Shown here piece after piece: positions 1-7,700 of a stretch of 10,820 nt of DNA; positions within the stretch are counted from its first letter, which is position 1; every line of letters begins with the position of its first letter. The position numbers were made by a program, and so were the translations under genes. The stretch comes from Bordetella parapertussis (GTDB lineage: Bacteria > Pseudomonadota > Gammaproteobacteria > Burkholderiales > Burkholderiaceae_C). Under the pieces are notes generated by a model. It was not told the DNA's origin, searched no databases, and saw only the letters and a program-made list of their open reading frames with translations. The stretch spans positions 1 through 10,820 of the forward strand of contig CAMBSK010000049.1 in the NCBI GenBank assembly GCA_945870575.1, written 5' to 3'.

Positions 1-199
1 ACAACAGGAAAACATCGCCTTGATGGCTGCTCACGTTCGGCAACGTTGCGAGCAAGGTGCCAGCTTCATCATTGCCGAGCAAAATCTGACATTTCTGCTG
101 TCTGTCATGCACCAGGTACTGGTACTGGACAATGGAGAAACAGTATTTCAGTCAGATGCCTTTGACAGAGGAGGTCTGGAGCAGTTTTTGCGAATTTGA
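1..199 (+). CDS. Branched-chain amino acid-type ABC transporter ATP-binding protein, C-terminal end (partial)
   Basis: Reading from base 2 gives 65 codons and a TGA at 197-199; the gene begins upstream of the window. The tail contains FIIAEQNLTFLLSVMHQ followed by VLVLDNGETVFQ. This matches the H-loop region and last strands of ABC ATPases of the LivF group, where the usual H-loop His is replaced by Gln in a VEQN-type motif; here it is AEQN. LivF-type proteins energise high-affinity uptake of branched-chain amino acids and, in many catabolic clusters, of aromatic or other carboxylates. Its place 51 nt upstream of an aromatic-ring dioxygenase suggests a dedicated importer for the operon's substrate (inference). 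Walker A, Walker B and the signature motif are off the left edge, so the LivF rather than LivG assignment rests on the Gln alone. Confidence 0.82.
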   Translation, partial: QQENIALMAAHVRQRCEQGASFIIAEQNLTFLLSVMHQVLVLDNGETVFQSDAFDRGGLEQFLRI

Positions 200-233
200 T
201 TTTCAGTCAACAAGTCCCGTGAGTTAACCAGGA

Positions 234-240
234 AAAGGAA
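234..240 (+). promoter_or_regulatory. Ribosome binding site of the dioxygenase alpha gene
   Basis: AAAGGAA lies 10 nt before the ATG at 251 and supports that start. The 51-nt gap from the ABC gene contains no obvious terminator, so transcription probably continues from the transporter genes. Confidence 0.5.
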
Positions 241-250
241 CAGATCATCC

Positions 251-1564
251 ATGACCACTTACCTGAACAATCCGGATGCAGTAAGGGCGCTGGTGCAACC
301 CGACCGGGTACACCGCGATCTGTACATCAATCAGGAAATTTTCCATCTTGAACAAACACACTTTTTCGCCAACACCTGGAACTATGCAGGGCATGAAAGT
401 CAAATCCCCGACGCCGGGGACTGGATCAGCAATGACATAGGCGGTCGCCCGCTGCTGGTCGTACGGCAAGCGGACGGTTCCATCAAAGCCATGATGAACC
501 GTTGCGCACATAAGGGCTCGCGCCTGGTCAGCGCACCCAGCGGTAACACCGGCAAGCACTTTCGCTGCCCCTACCATGCCTGGACTTTCAAAACCGATGG
601 CTCGCTGCTGGCTATCCCGTTGAGAAACGCCTATGAAAATACGCGGCTCAACGAATGTGAATCCGGCAAAGGACTGACGGGTCTCACGCACTTGCGCACT
701 TACCGAGGCTTCATTTTTTTGAAAATCAACGATGCCGGCCCAGATTTCGAAACCTACTTTGGCGATTCACTCAGTTCAATTGACAACATGGCTGACCGTT
801 CGCCGCAAGGCGAGTTGGAAATTGCCGGAGGTTGCCTGCGCTTCATGCACCACTGCAACTGGAAAATGTTTGTTGAAAATCTGAACGACACCATGCACCC
901 CATGGTGGCGCATGAATCCTCGGCCGGCACCGCCAAGGCCATGTGGGCCGACAAGCCGTCTGACATGGAAAAACCCATGGCCATTGAACAGTTTGCCCCC
1001 TTCATGTCCGATTACAAATTTTTCGACGACATGGGCATACGTACCTACGACAACGGCCACAGTTTTACCGGCGTGCATTTCAGCATTCACAGCAAATACA
1101 AAGCCATACCTGCCTATGACCAAGCCATGCAGGCGCGCTATGGCGCGGAAAAAACCGCAGCTATTCTGGGTATAGCCAGACACAACACGGTGTATTACCC
1201 AAATCTCACCATCAAGGGCGCTATCCAATCGATACGTGTGGTCAAACCGATTGCAGTCGACCGCACGCTGATTGAGAGCTGGACATTCCGGTTGAAGGGT
1301 GCCCCGCCTGAACTGTTGCAGCGCACTGCCATGTACAACAGATTGATCAACTCGCCTTTCTCTGTTGTCGGACATGATGATTTGCATGCCTACAAAGGAA
1401 TACAAGCCGGTTTGCAAGCCAGCGGCAACGAATGGGTCAGCCTGCACCGCAATTTTGATGAAAGTGAGATCCGCGGAGGCGAAATCACCACCGGCGGCAC
1501 CAATGAACTGCCTATGCGCAACCAGTACCGCAGTTGGTCCCGCTACATGACGGAGACCATGTAA
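251..1564 (+). CDS. Rieske non-heme iron aromatic ring-hydroxylating dioxygenase, alpha (large) subunit
   Basis: Catalytic subunit (437 aa, normal family length) of a two-component aromatic ring-hydroxylating dioxygenase, which adds O2 to an aromatic ring to give a cis-dihydrodiol. The Rieske [2Fe-2S] ligands are visible as C85-x-H87 (NRCAHKGSR) and C106-x2-H109 (FRCPYHAWTF). The mononuclear iron site appears as VENLNDTMHPMVAH: D213 is the expected electron-bridging Asp, H216 and H221 are two iron ligands, and the third is probably D376 or D377 in VGHDDLHAYKGIQ. The beta subunit follows at once, overlapping by one base. The protein resembles benzoate/anthranilate- and phenylpropionate-type oxygenases, but the substrate cannot be named. 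No ferredoxin or reductase gene lies nearby, so electrons must come from a component encoded elsewhere. Family assignment is firm; substrate is open. Confidence 0.95.
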   Translation: MTTYLNNPDAVRALVQPDRVHRDLYINQEIFHLEQTHFFANTWNYAGHESQIPDAGDWISNDIGGRPLLVVRQADGSIKAMMNRCAHKGSRLVSAPSGNTGKHFRCPYHAWTFKTDGSLLAIPLRNAYENTRLNECESGKGLTGLTHLRTYRGFIFLKINDAGPDFETYFGDSLSSIDNMADRSPQGELEIAGGCLRFMHHCNWKMFVENLNDTMHPMVAHESSAGTAKAMWADKPSDMEKPMAIEQFAPFMSDYKFFDDMGIRTYDNGHSFTGVHFSIHSKYKAIPAYDQAMQARYGAEKTAAILGIARHNTVYYPNLTIKGAIQSIRVVKPIAVDRTLIESWTFRLKGAPPELLQRTAMYNRLINSPFSVVGHDDLHAYKGIQAGLQASGNEWVSLHRNFDESEIRGGEITTGGTNELPMRNQYRSWSRYMTETM

Positions 1565-2055
1565 TGCTGACACCCGCTACAGTCATTTTGCAGGACTTGA
1601 TTGACTTTGTCGTCAGAGAATCGCGCCTACTTGACGACAAGCGTTATGAAGAATGGAATGCGCTTTTCACTGCTGATGCGTATTACTGGATACCGCTGGT
1701 CCCAGACCAGCCCGATGGCCTCAACCATACGTCGCATATGTACGAGGACAAATTGCTGCGCGATTTAAGGATAGAGCGACTGAAAAGCCCGCGCGCCTAT
1801 GCCCAGCACCCGCCCAGTCGCTGTCACCATTTGCTCCAAACGCCGTTGGTGGAAAAGTTTGACGCGACGGAAAACAGCTTCGTCCTACGAACGGAATTTC
1901 ACTACACAGAATCCCAGGGTGATGAACTGCAGTTTTATGTAGGCAGTTTTTTTCATCATCTGAGCGTGATTGACGGAGCTTTGCGTATCACCCTCAAACG
2001 GGTTAACCTGCTAAACAGTGATGCCGCCCTGCCTGCGGTTCAGCTGTTCATATAA
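1564..2055 (+). CDS. Aromatic ring-hydroxylating dioxygenase, beta (small) subunit
   Basis: 163 aa from the ATG at 1564, which overlaps the alpha-subunit stop as TAATG; this coupling decides the start over an in-frame ATG at 1534 inside the alpha gene. The N-terminus has the family pattern FVVRESRLLDDKRYEEW, then FTADAYYWIPLVPDQ and later LKSPRAYAQHPPSRCHHLL. These are typical of the SnoaL-like/NTF2-fold beta subunits of benzoate and 3-phenylpropionate dioxygenases. The subunit is structural in the alpha3beta3 hexamer and has no metal centre. Length matches the family (about 160-180 aa). Translational coupling fits the need for equal amounts of both subunits. Confidence 0.93.
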   Translation: MLTPATVILQDLIDFVVRESRLLDDKRYEEWNALFTADAYYWIPLVPDQPDGLNHTSHMYEDKLLRDLRIERLKSPRAYAQHPPSRCHHLLQTPLVEKFDATENSFVLRTEFHYTESQGDELQFYVGSFFHHLSVIDGALRITLKRVNLLNSDAALPAVQLFI

Positions 2056-2070
2056 CAACACCAAAAATTC

Positions 2071-3702
2071 ATGCAAGCCACCACTGTCCACGCTGCGTTT
2101 AAAAAGACTGCTGCCCGAACTCCAGTTGCTGATTTTTTATACACCGAAGCTGTCACTGCACAAGCCTATGGCATCGAATCCGGGGCCACTGCATGGGGTG
2201 TGGCAACGACTGAAGTCGAACGCTTGCGGCAAGCTTATGCACGGGCCGGTTACGGCCATGGACACCGGATCGGGCTGCTGCTTGAAAACCGGCCAGAATT
2301 TTTTTTCCATTGGTTTGCACTGAATGCCCTGGGTGTCAGCGTGGTGCCTATCAATCCGGATATGCGCCACAGCGAACTGGTTTATCTCGTCTCTCACAGT
2401 GAAATTATTCTGGCCGTTTGTTTGGCTGAAAGGGTTGACGAACTCAGGGCTGCAGCTAGCGGGACCGGTCAGCCTTTGAACACCATGCTGCCACACGCGG
2501 TTGAACCCTTTCCCCCTGCCGCCTACCCTACCCCGCATGCGCTGCGTGCCATCGACCATGATTCTGAATGCGCTTTGTTGTACACCTCAGGCACCACCGG
2601 CCGCCCCAAGGGTTGCATGCTTAGCAATGCTTATTTTTTACAAGCAGGTCATTGGTACGCACAGTTGGATGGCGTTTGCCACATACACAGAGACCAGGAG
2701 CGTGTCATCACCCCGCTGCCATTGCACCATGTGAATGCCATGGCCTTTTCAACCATGGTTGTGCTGGTTGCAGGCGGTTGTCTGATTCAACTGGACCGTT
2801 TTCATCCCAAAACATGGTTGCAAAGCGCCACCCTCAGCCGAGCCAGCGTCGCCCACTACCTGGGTGTCATGCCGGCCATGCTTTTGTCTTCGCCTGTAAC
2901 AGATGCCGACCGGTTGCACGGCATACGCTGGGGCTTCGGTGCTGGCGTGGATCGGCGTCACCATGCCGCATTTGAAAATCGATTCGGTTTTCCTTTGGTG
3001 GAGGCCTGGGCGATGACAGAAACCGGCGCAGGCGCTTGTGTCATTGCCAGCAAAGAGCCCCGGCTTGTTGGGCGCAACTGCTTCGGACGGGCACAGGATT
3101 TCGTACAAATCCGTTTGGTCGATGAACTCCTACAGGATGTACCCGCAGGTGCCCCGGGAGAGTTGCTGGTGCGTTCGAGTTCGGCTGATCCGCGGCTTCA
3201 TTTTTTTACAGGCTATCTCAAGGACGAAGATGCAAACCGCCAGGCTTGGAAAGGCGATTGGTTTCACACAGGCGATCTGGTGCTGGCTGATGAGCAAGGC
3301 CATTTGTTCTTTGTAGACAGAAAAAAGAATGTAATCAGACGCAGTGGCGAGAATATTTCTGCACTTGAAGTGGAAAGCGTTTTAAACCAACACCCGGCTG
3401 TGAAGTCTTCGGCGGTGGCTGCCACACCGGATGAACTGCGCGGCGACGAAGTGCTGGCTTGTATTGTTTTGCACGAGGACTTTGCCAGTGCAAGTATGCC
3501 TGCACTGGCTGAAAGCATTGTGTCCCACGCGCTGGAACAACTTGCCTATTACAAAGCCCCCGGGTATGTGGCTTTTGTCAATTCACTGCCTTTGACGTCT
3601 TCGCAAAAAATACAACGGGGTGAACTTCGAACATTGGCCCATGCTTTGCCGGGGCAGGCCCATTGTGTGGACACACGCTCACTCAAGTCGAGGAAAAAGT
3701 GA
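2071..3702 (+). CDS. AMP-forming acyl-CoA synthetase / carboxylate-CoA ligase
   Basis: 543-aa member of the ANL adenylating superfamily: carboxylate + ATP + CoA gives acyl-CoA + AMP + PPi. The P-loop-like motif LLYTSGTTGRPKG is near residues 167-180, WAMTETGAG near 312-320, and the hinge motif WFHTGDL with FFVDRKKNVIRRSGENIS near 396-425. The C-terminal catalytic lysine lies in SSQKIQRGELR near residue 513. All core motifs are present, so an active enzyme is expected. The start is 15 nt after the beta-subunit stop. No clear Shine-Dalgarno sequence precedes it, so translation may depend on coupling. It may activate the operon's aromatic acid or a ring-derived acid, feeding the thiolase-like and DUF35 proteins encoded next. 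Substrate specificity cannot be deduced. Confidence 0.93.
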   Translation: MQATTVHAAFKKTAARTPVADFLYTEAVTAQAYGIESGATAWGVATTEVERLRQAYARAGYGHGHRIGLLLENRPEFFFHWFALNALGVSVVPINPDMRHSELVYLVSHSEIILAVCLAERVDELRAAASGTGQPLNTMLPHAVEPFPPAAYPTPHALRAIDHDSECALLYTSGTTGRPKGCMLSNAYFLQAGHWYAQLDGVCHIHRDQERVITPLPLHHVNAMAFSTMVVLVAGGCLIQLDRFHPKTWLQSATLSRASVAHYLGVMPAMLLSSPVTDADRLHGIRWGFGAGVDRRHHAAFENRFGFPLVEAWAMTETGAGACVIASKEPRLVGRNCFGRAQDFVQIRLVDELLQDVPAGAPGELLVRSSSADPRLHFFTGYLKDEDANRQAWKGDWFHTGDLVLADEQGHLFFVDRKKNVIRRSGENISALEVESVLNQHPAVKSSAVAATPDELRGDEVLACIVLHEDFASASMPALAESIVSHALEQLAYYKAPGYVAFVNSLPLTSSQKIQRGELRTLAHALPGQAHCVDTRSLKSRKK

Positions 3703-3703
3703 G

Positions 3704-4876
3704 ATGAGCCGCCAGCGAATGTCCTATGACGGTGTCGCGGTTGCCGTGCCAGTCACTGTTCCCTATGTGCGTTATTCGACACGCTCAGCGCATTGGTTTG
3801 TGGCGCAAGCCTTGCAAGCACTGATAAAGACCAGCGGTTTGTCCAAGGATCAGATCGATGGTCTGTGTCTGAGCAGTTTTTCTCTGGCACCGGACACCGT
3901 TGTCGGAGTGACGCAGCATCTGGGTTTATCGCCGAGGTGGTTGGACCATATGCCCACAGGCGGCGCTTCCGGTGTCATGTGCCTGCGTCGTGCAGCGCGG
4001 GCCATACAAGCAGGGGATGCCAGTGTGATCGCCTGCGTGGCAGCAGACACCAACCATGTGGATTCGTTTCGCCAGACGCTGGGCAGCTTCAGCAATTTTT
4101 CGCGCGATGCCACCTACCCGTATGGTGCCGGCGGGCCGAATTCCGTATTTGCATTCATCACCGATAACTACATGCGCAGCTTTGGCGCGAGGCGGGAGGA
4201 TTTCGGCCGCATCGCTGTGGATCAGCGAACGAACGCATTGAAAAACAGCAACGCCTTGTTCAAGAAACCCCTCACTATGGATGAGTACATGCGGGCACGC
4301 CCTGTGGCAGACCCCATACACCTGTTTGACTGCGTCATGCCTTGTGCCGGGGCTGAAGCATTTCTGGTCATGGGCCAGGAACGCGCCCAGGATCTGGGCC
4401 TGGCGCATGTCGTGATCAGAGGAACCATTGAGCGGCATAACGCTTTTGCCGACGATCCGGTCATGTACAGAGGCGGCTGGCTGGTTGACAGAGACGATTT
4501 GTATGCGCAGGCAGACGCGACACCTGGTGACATTGATTTTGTTCAAACCTATGACGACTACCCGGTCATCGTGATGATGCAGTTTGAAGATCTGGGTTTT
4601 TGCGCCAAAGGGGAAGGTCCGGCCTTTGTGAATGCACACAGCCTGACCTACGACGGCAGTTTTCCCCACAACACCAGCGGCGGGCAGTTGTCCTCTGGGC
4701 AGGCAGGGGCTGCGGGCGGCTTTATCGGCATGACCGAGGCCATACGCCAGCTCACAGACAGCGCAGACAAGCGAGGAGTTTCCGGGGCCCAACTCGGACT
4801 GGTGTCAGGCTATGGCATGGTGGCCTACGATCGTTGCGTATGCACCGGTGCTGTCATTCTGGGCAGATCCGCATGA
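3704..4876 (+). CDS. Thiolase-fold lipid-transfer-protein-like protein lacking the thiolase catalytic Cys and His
   Basis: 390 aa from the ATG at 3704, one base after the ligase stop, preceded by the purine-rich GAGGAAAAAGTGAG; the frame is open further upstream, but that part lies within the ligase gene. The sequence is thiolase/SCP2-like, with MPTGGASGVMCLRRAARAI, YPYGAGGPNSVFAF, MPCAGAEAFLVMG and a C-terminal CTGAVILG. The position of the nucleophilic Cys of true thiolases (xxCASG) is Gly87, and the GHP histidine position is Gln333 (SSGQAGAAGG). It is therefore unlikely to be an ordinary thiolase. The Ltp-type steroid side-chain aldolases are thiolase-fold proteins that lack this Cys, work with a DUF35 partner and catalyse retro-aldol cleavage of beta-hydroxyacyl-CoAs. 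The next gene encodes a DUF35 domain, so an aldolase-type role is a reasonable inference. Alternative: a non-catalytic acyl-CoA-binding scaffold. Confidence 0.88.
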   Translation: MSRQRMSYDGVAVAVPVTVPYVRYSTRSAHWFVAQALQALIKTSGLSKDQIDGLCLSSFSLAPDTVVGVTQHLGLSPRWLDHMPTGGASGVMCLRRAARAIQAGDASVIACVAADTNHVDSFRQTLGSFSNFSRDATYPYGAGGPNSVFAFITDNYMRSFGARREDFGRIAVDQRTNALKNSNALFKKPLTMDEYMRARPVADPIHLFDCVMPCAGAEAFLVMGQERAQDLGLAHVVIRGTIERHNAFADDPVMYRGGWLVDRDDLYAQADATPGDIDFVQTYDDYPVIVMMQFEDLGFCAKGEGPAFVNAHSLTYDGSFPHNTSGGQLSSGQAGAAGGFIGMTEAIRQLTDSADKRGVSGAQLGLVSGYGMVAYDRCVCTGAVILGRSA

Positions 4877-6126
4877 CGCTACCCATACAACGGCCCGATC
4901 GCAAAAACCCGGTCACAGCGACCAGGCAATCAAACCTCCCACCAGCCGAACGGGGCCGGGTGGCCTTGGGCATGACAGCCGGTGCCGCCAGGGGGGTGTT
5001 TGAGTTACAGGTTTGCACAGACTGCGGCTGCGTGCAATACCCGCCGCGCGAAGCCTGTGGCCAATGTCTGTCGGTCGACTTGAAGTGGCAAGCGCAGAAC
5101 GGCGCAGGCAATTTGTTGAGTTCGACCACGCTTCATCACAGCAATGATTTGTATTTTCGCGATCGCCTGCCCTGGCGACTGGGTTTGGTGCAACTCGATG
5201 CCGGACCGACCGTGATGACGCATTTGCACGGCGAGGTAGGTCAGGCAACTGTGCGAGTGCAAGTCGGTGCCAGACTTGACCGGGCCGGCCAGGCGGTCCT
5301 GATCACCTACCCCGAACAAGGAGGAACACATATGGCAGACGACAAGATGCTGCGTGAAATGACCAGTGACCCAAAGTACCGCAAGGCTTTGGTGACTGAC
5401 GGCAAGACTGCGCTGGGGCAAGCCATTGTCAAAGCCTTGATCCTTGCAGGCGCCGACACGGTATGGGTAGGTCAATCCGAACCTTGGAAGCAGGCTGACG
5501 GTCTGCTGGAAATTGCGTCCATGCCGCAAGTCTTTCTGGTGCCGCTGGATCTGACCGATGGACGCTCTGTCACAGAACTGGCGGGCGAAATCGGCGGTAA
5601 AGTGGACATGGTCATCAACAATGCCGAAATGCACCGCAACCACGGCATAGCCGGACGCCGAGGCACGGATAGCGCCAAAGCAGAGATGGAAATCAATTAC
5701 TTCGGTTTGCTGCGATTGGCGCAGGCCTTCGGCCCGGCGCTTGCAGCGCGGGCGGCCGATGGCACCACCCACGCAACAGCCTGGGTCAATCTGCTGTCTA
5801 TTTATGCGCTCAGCAATTTCCCCGCACACGGCACCTTCAGCGCCTCTAAGGCGGCAGCGTATTCGCTGGCCCAGTGCCTGAGGGCCGAGATGCAACCCAG
5901 CGGCATTCGAGTGATCAATGTCTTTCCTGGACCCATAGACGACGAATGGAACCAGCAGATTGCCCCCCCCAAGCTGTCTCCTGAGTCGCTGGCGGCAGCC
6001 ATCATCAAAGCCTTGCGTGATGGCGTAGAGGATGTGTATCCCGGTGATATCGCGCAGGAATGGTTGCAACGCTGGCGGGACAACCCGAAAGCGCTGGAGC
6101 GTGAAATTTCAAAAAATGGAGCTTAG
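4873..6126 (+). CDS. DUF35 zinc-ribbon/OB-fold protein fused to an atypical short-chain dehydrogenase-like domain
   Basis: 417 aa from the ATG at 4873, which overlaps the thiolase-like stop as ATGA. Residues 1-150 form a DUF35-type protein: a rubredoxin-like zinc ribbon with C48-x2-C51 and C62-x2-C65 (VCTDCGCVQYPPREACGQC), then an OB-fold (about 75-150). DUF35 proteins bind acyl-CoA thiolase-like partners, and the partner here would be the preceding gene. Residues 170-415 have an SDR Rossmann fold, but key positions are altered. The nucleotide motif is VTDGKTALG instead of TGxxxGIG, NNAG is NNAE (249-252), and the YxxxK pair is F322-SAS-K326, so the catalytic Tyr is Phe; Ser309 is present. 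Normal oxidoreductase catalysis is doubtful. An in-frame ATG at 5332 with a perfect AAGGAGG ahead could give a separate 264-aa SDR-like protein. No stop separates the domains. Confidence 0.87.
   Translation: MTLPIQRPDRKNPVTATRQSNLPPAERGRVALGMTAGAARGVFELQVCTDCGCVQYPPREACGQCLSVDLKWQAQNGAGNLLSSTTLHHSNDLYFRDRLPWRLGLVQLDAGPTVMTHLHGEVGQATVRVQVGARLDRAGQAVLITYPEQGGTHMADDKMLREMTSDPKYRKALVTDGKTALGQAIVKALILAGADTVWVGQSEPWKQADGLLEIASMPQVFLVPLDLTDGRSVTELAGEIGGKVDMVINNAEMHRNHGIAGRRGTDSAKAEMEINYFGLLRLAQAFGPALAARAADGTTHATAWVNLLSIYALSNFPAHGTFSASKAAAYSLAQCLRAEMQPSGIRVINVFPGPIDDEWNQQIAPPKLSPESLAAAIIKALRDGVEDVYPGDIAQEWLQRWRDNPKALEREISKNGA
5318..5334 (+). promoter_or_regulatory. Strong internal Shine-Dalgarno sequence and in-frame start inside the DUF35-SDR gene
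   Basis: AAGGAGG at 5318-5324 is followed by 7 nt and an ATG at 5332-5334, in the same frame as the DUF35 domain. It sits exactly at the domain boundary, between YPEQGGTH and MADDKMLREM. It is the best ribosome binding site on the plus strand of this window. It may allow independent production of the SDR-like domain, or it may be a relic of two formerly separate genes. Confidence 0.6.
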
Positions 6127-6130
6127 CGCC

Positions 6131-6955
6131 ATGACACAGGCACCCACAGACAGCACGGGCACACTGGCACCAGCACATCTTTTGGCGGCGCTGGCCGCGG
6201 CGCTGGCCAATGGTGGTATCCGAGTGATTGATCTCACACAAACCTTGAAACCGGTATTTCCGCAAATCGTTCTGCCACCGGAAATGGGGCAATGCTGGCC
6301 GTTCAGAATAGAAGAAGTGTCTCGTTATGACGAACGCGGCCCGGGCTGGTACTGGAACAATTTTTCCTGCGGTGAACATACCGGCACCCATTTTGATGCA
6401 CCCATACACTGGATTTCCGGGCGGGACCTGCCGCACAACTCGGTGGACACTATCCCGCCGCAGCATTTTGTCGCGCCTGCCTGTGTCATAGATTGTTCTG
6501 CACAAGTCAGCGGCAATGACGACTACCTGCTGACGGTGCAAGACATAGAACGTTATGAAACCTTGCACGGGAGAATTCCCAAGGGGTCCTGGGTGTTGAT
6601 GCGCACTGACTGGTCCAGGCGGCAGGACCCGCAGGCCTATCAAAATTTTGACAAGACAGGTCAACACACACCGGGACCCGATACGCTGGCGGTGCAATTT
6701 CTGGTTGAACAACGCAATGTGCTGGGGTTCGGTTCTGAAACCATAGGAACAGATGCCGGCCAAGGCGCTCATCTTCACCCGCCATATCCATGCCACTACT
6801 ACATGCATGGTGCTGGCCGCTATGGTCTTCAGTGCCTGAGCAATCTGGATTTATTGCCGGCCACAGGCTCCTTGCTGATTTGTCCGCCCTTGAAAATTGA
6901 AAATGGCAGCGGCAGTCCTTTGCGGGTGCTGGCCCTGGTCGGACATCAGCCATGA
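6131..6955 (+). CDS. Cyclase-family metal-dependent hydrolase (kynurenine formamidase-like fold)
   Basis: 274 aa from the ATG at 6131, with GGAG at 6118-6121 nine bases upstream; an in-frame ATG at 6116 would add five residues. The signature HTGTHFDAPIH (H83, H87, D89, H93) is the metal-binding motif of the cyclase/kynurenine formamidase superfamily (PF04199 type). LMRTDW (157-161), LGFGSETIGTDAG (198-210) and a C-terminal GLQCLSNLDLLP are also family-typical. Members hydrolyse amides, lactones or strained ring intermediates using Zn2+ or Mn2+. An assignment as kynurenine formamidase is not supported by context, since no tryptophan-pathway genes are present. In this operon it more likely opens a lactone or cyclic intermediate, or hydrolyses a ring-derived product (inference). 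It starts 4 nt after the DUF35-SDR stop. Confidence 0.9.
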   Translation: MTQAPTDSTGTLAPAHLLAALAAALANGGIRVIDLTQTLKPVFPQIVLPPEMGQCWPFRIEEVSRYDERGPGWYWNNFSCGEHTGTHFDAPIHWISGRDLPHNSVDTIPPQHFVAPACVIDCSAQVSGNDDYLLTVQDIERYETLHGRIPKGSWVLMRTDWSRRQDPQAYQNFDKTGQHTPGPDTLAVQFLVEQRNVLGFGSETIGTDAGQGAHLHPPYPCHYYMHGAGRYGLQCLSNLDLLPATGSLLICPPLKIENGSGSPLRVLALVGHQP

Positions 6956-7683
6956 CACACGTGCCCGCTATTGCAGCAGTCACCGGCGGCAGTGCCGGTA
7001 TCGGTCAAGCCATTTGTGAAGATCTGCTGGCCAAAGGTTACGAAGTGATCTCTTTGTCCCTGGGTAAGCCGCAAATCTCCCATCCTCGATTTCACACGAT
7101 TCAAGTTGATTTGACGGACAGGCATGCCAGCGCGCAAGCCTTGACGCACTTGACGCAAGGCTTTGAGGTAACGACCCTGGTGCATAACGCAGGGGTGATC
7201 AGGCCGGCCTTGATTGCCGATGTCACACTGGACCAACTCGATGAATTGGTCAGCCTGCATCTGGGCAGCGCCATACAACTCGTGCAAGCGGTATTGCCGC
7301 AAATGCGTTCGGCTCAATTTGGACGCATTGTGCTGATGTCCTCGCGTGCGGCCCTGGGTGCCATCACGCGCAGTGTTTACTCGGCCACCAAAGCCGGCAT
7401 GCTAGGCATGATGCGTACCTGGGCGCTTGAACTTGGCCCGCACGGCATCACCGTCAATGCGGTTGCCCCGGGGCCGATACGCACCGATATGTTTTACGAA
7501 GTCATTCCCAAAGACAGCGAACGGGAGCAGGCACTGGCCGCAGCCATTCCCGTCAGACGACTGGGCGACCCGGTAGACGTGGCGCACGCTGTTGGTTTTC
7601 TGACCTCACCGCAAAGCAGTTTCATCACCGGACAAGTACTGTACGTCTGCGGCGGTTCGAGTGTGGGCAGCCTGACGCTTTGA
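6952..7683 (+). CDS. Short-chain dehydrogenase/reductase (SDR family, FabG-like)
   Basis: 243 aa; the ATG at 6952 overlaps the cyclase stop as ATGA, giving tight coupling. It is a classical SDR with every key element: TGGSAGIG at 11-18 for the dinucleotide, HNAG at 78-81, Ser130, Tyr143 and Lys147 (YSATK) as the catalytic triad, and VNAVAPGPIRTDMF near 165-178. It ends in LYVCGGSSVGSLTL, without transmembrane segments. In a dioxygenase operon the simplest role is NAD(P)+-dependent oxidation of the cis-dihydrodiol; oxidation of a beta-hydroxyacyl-CoA is equally compatible. It contrasts with the degenerate SDR-like domain two genes upstream. It is the last gene of the operon. Confidence 0.93.
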   Translation: MTHVPAIAAVTGGSAGIGQAICEDLLAKGYEVISLSLGKPQISHPRFHTIQVDLTDRHASAQALTHLTQGFEVTTLVHNAGVIRPALIADVTLDQLDELVSLHLGSAIQLVQAVLPQMRSAQFGRIVLMSSRAALGAITRSVYSATKAGMLGMMRTWALELGPHGITVNAVAPGPIRTDMFYEVIPKDSEREQALAAAIPVRRLGDPVDVAHAVGFLTSPQSSFITGQVLYVCGGSSVGSLTL

Positions 7684-7700
7684 CATCAGCTTGACGGTCC

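Noticed and set aside
776..1573. 265-codon minus-strand open frame opposite the dioxygenase alpha gene
   Set aside because: His/Val-rich antisense shadow of a firmly identified gene.
3926..4792. 288-codon minus-strand open frame opposite the thiolase-like gene
   Set aside because: No domain or plausible start context, and the plus strand carries clear thiolase-fold motifs throughout.
5005..6069. Long (354-codon) open frame on the minus strand
   Set aside because: It lies antisense to the DUF35-SDR gene, and its translation is rich in Arg, Gln, His and Cys with no recognisable domain. It is a shadow of a GC-rich gene.
6005..6808. 267-codon minus-strand open frame opposite the cyclase gene
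   Set aside because: It spans the junction of two well-supported plus-strand genes, and the translation looks random.
6131..6955. Annotating the cyclase-family gene as kynurenine formamidase (kynB)
   Set aside because: The metal motif is shared by the whole superfamily, and no tryptophan-degradation genes are present; context argues for a catabolic hydrolase of unknown substrate.
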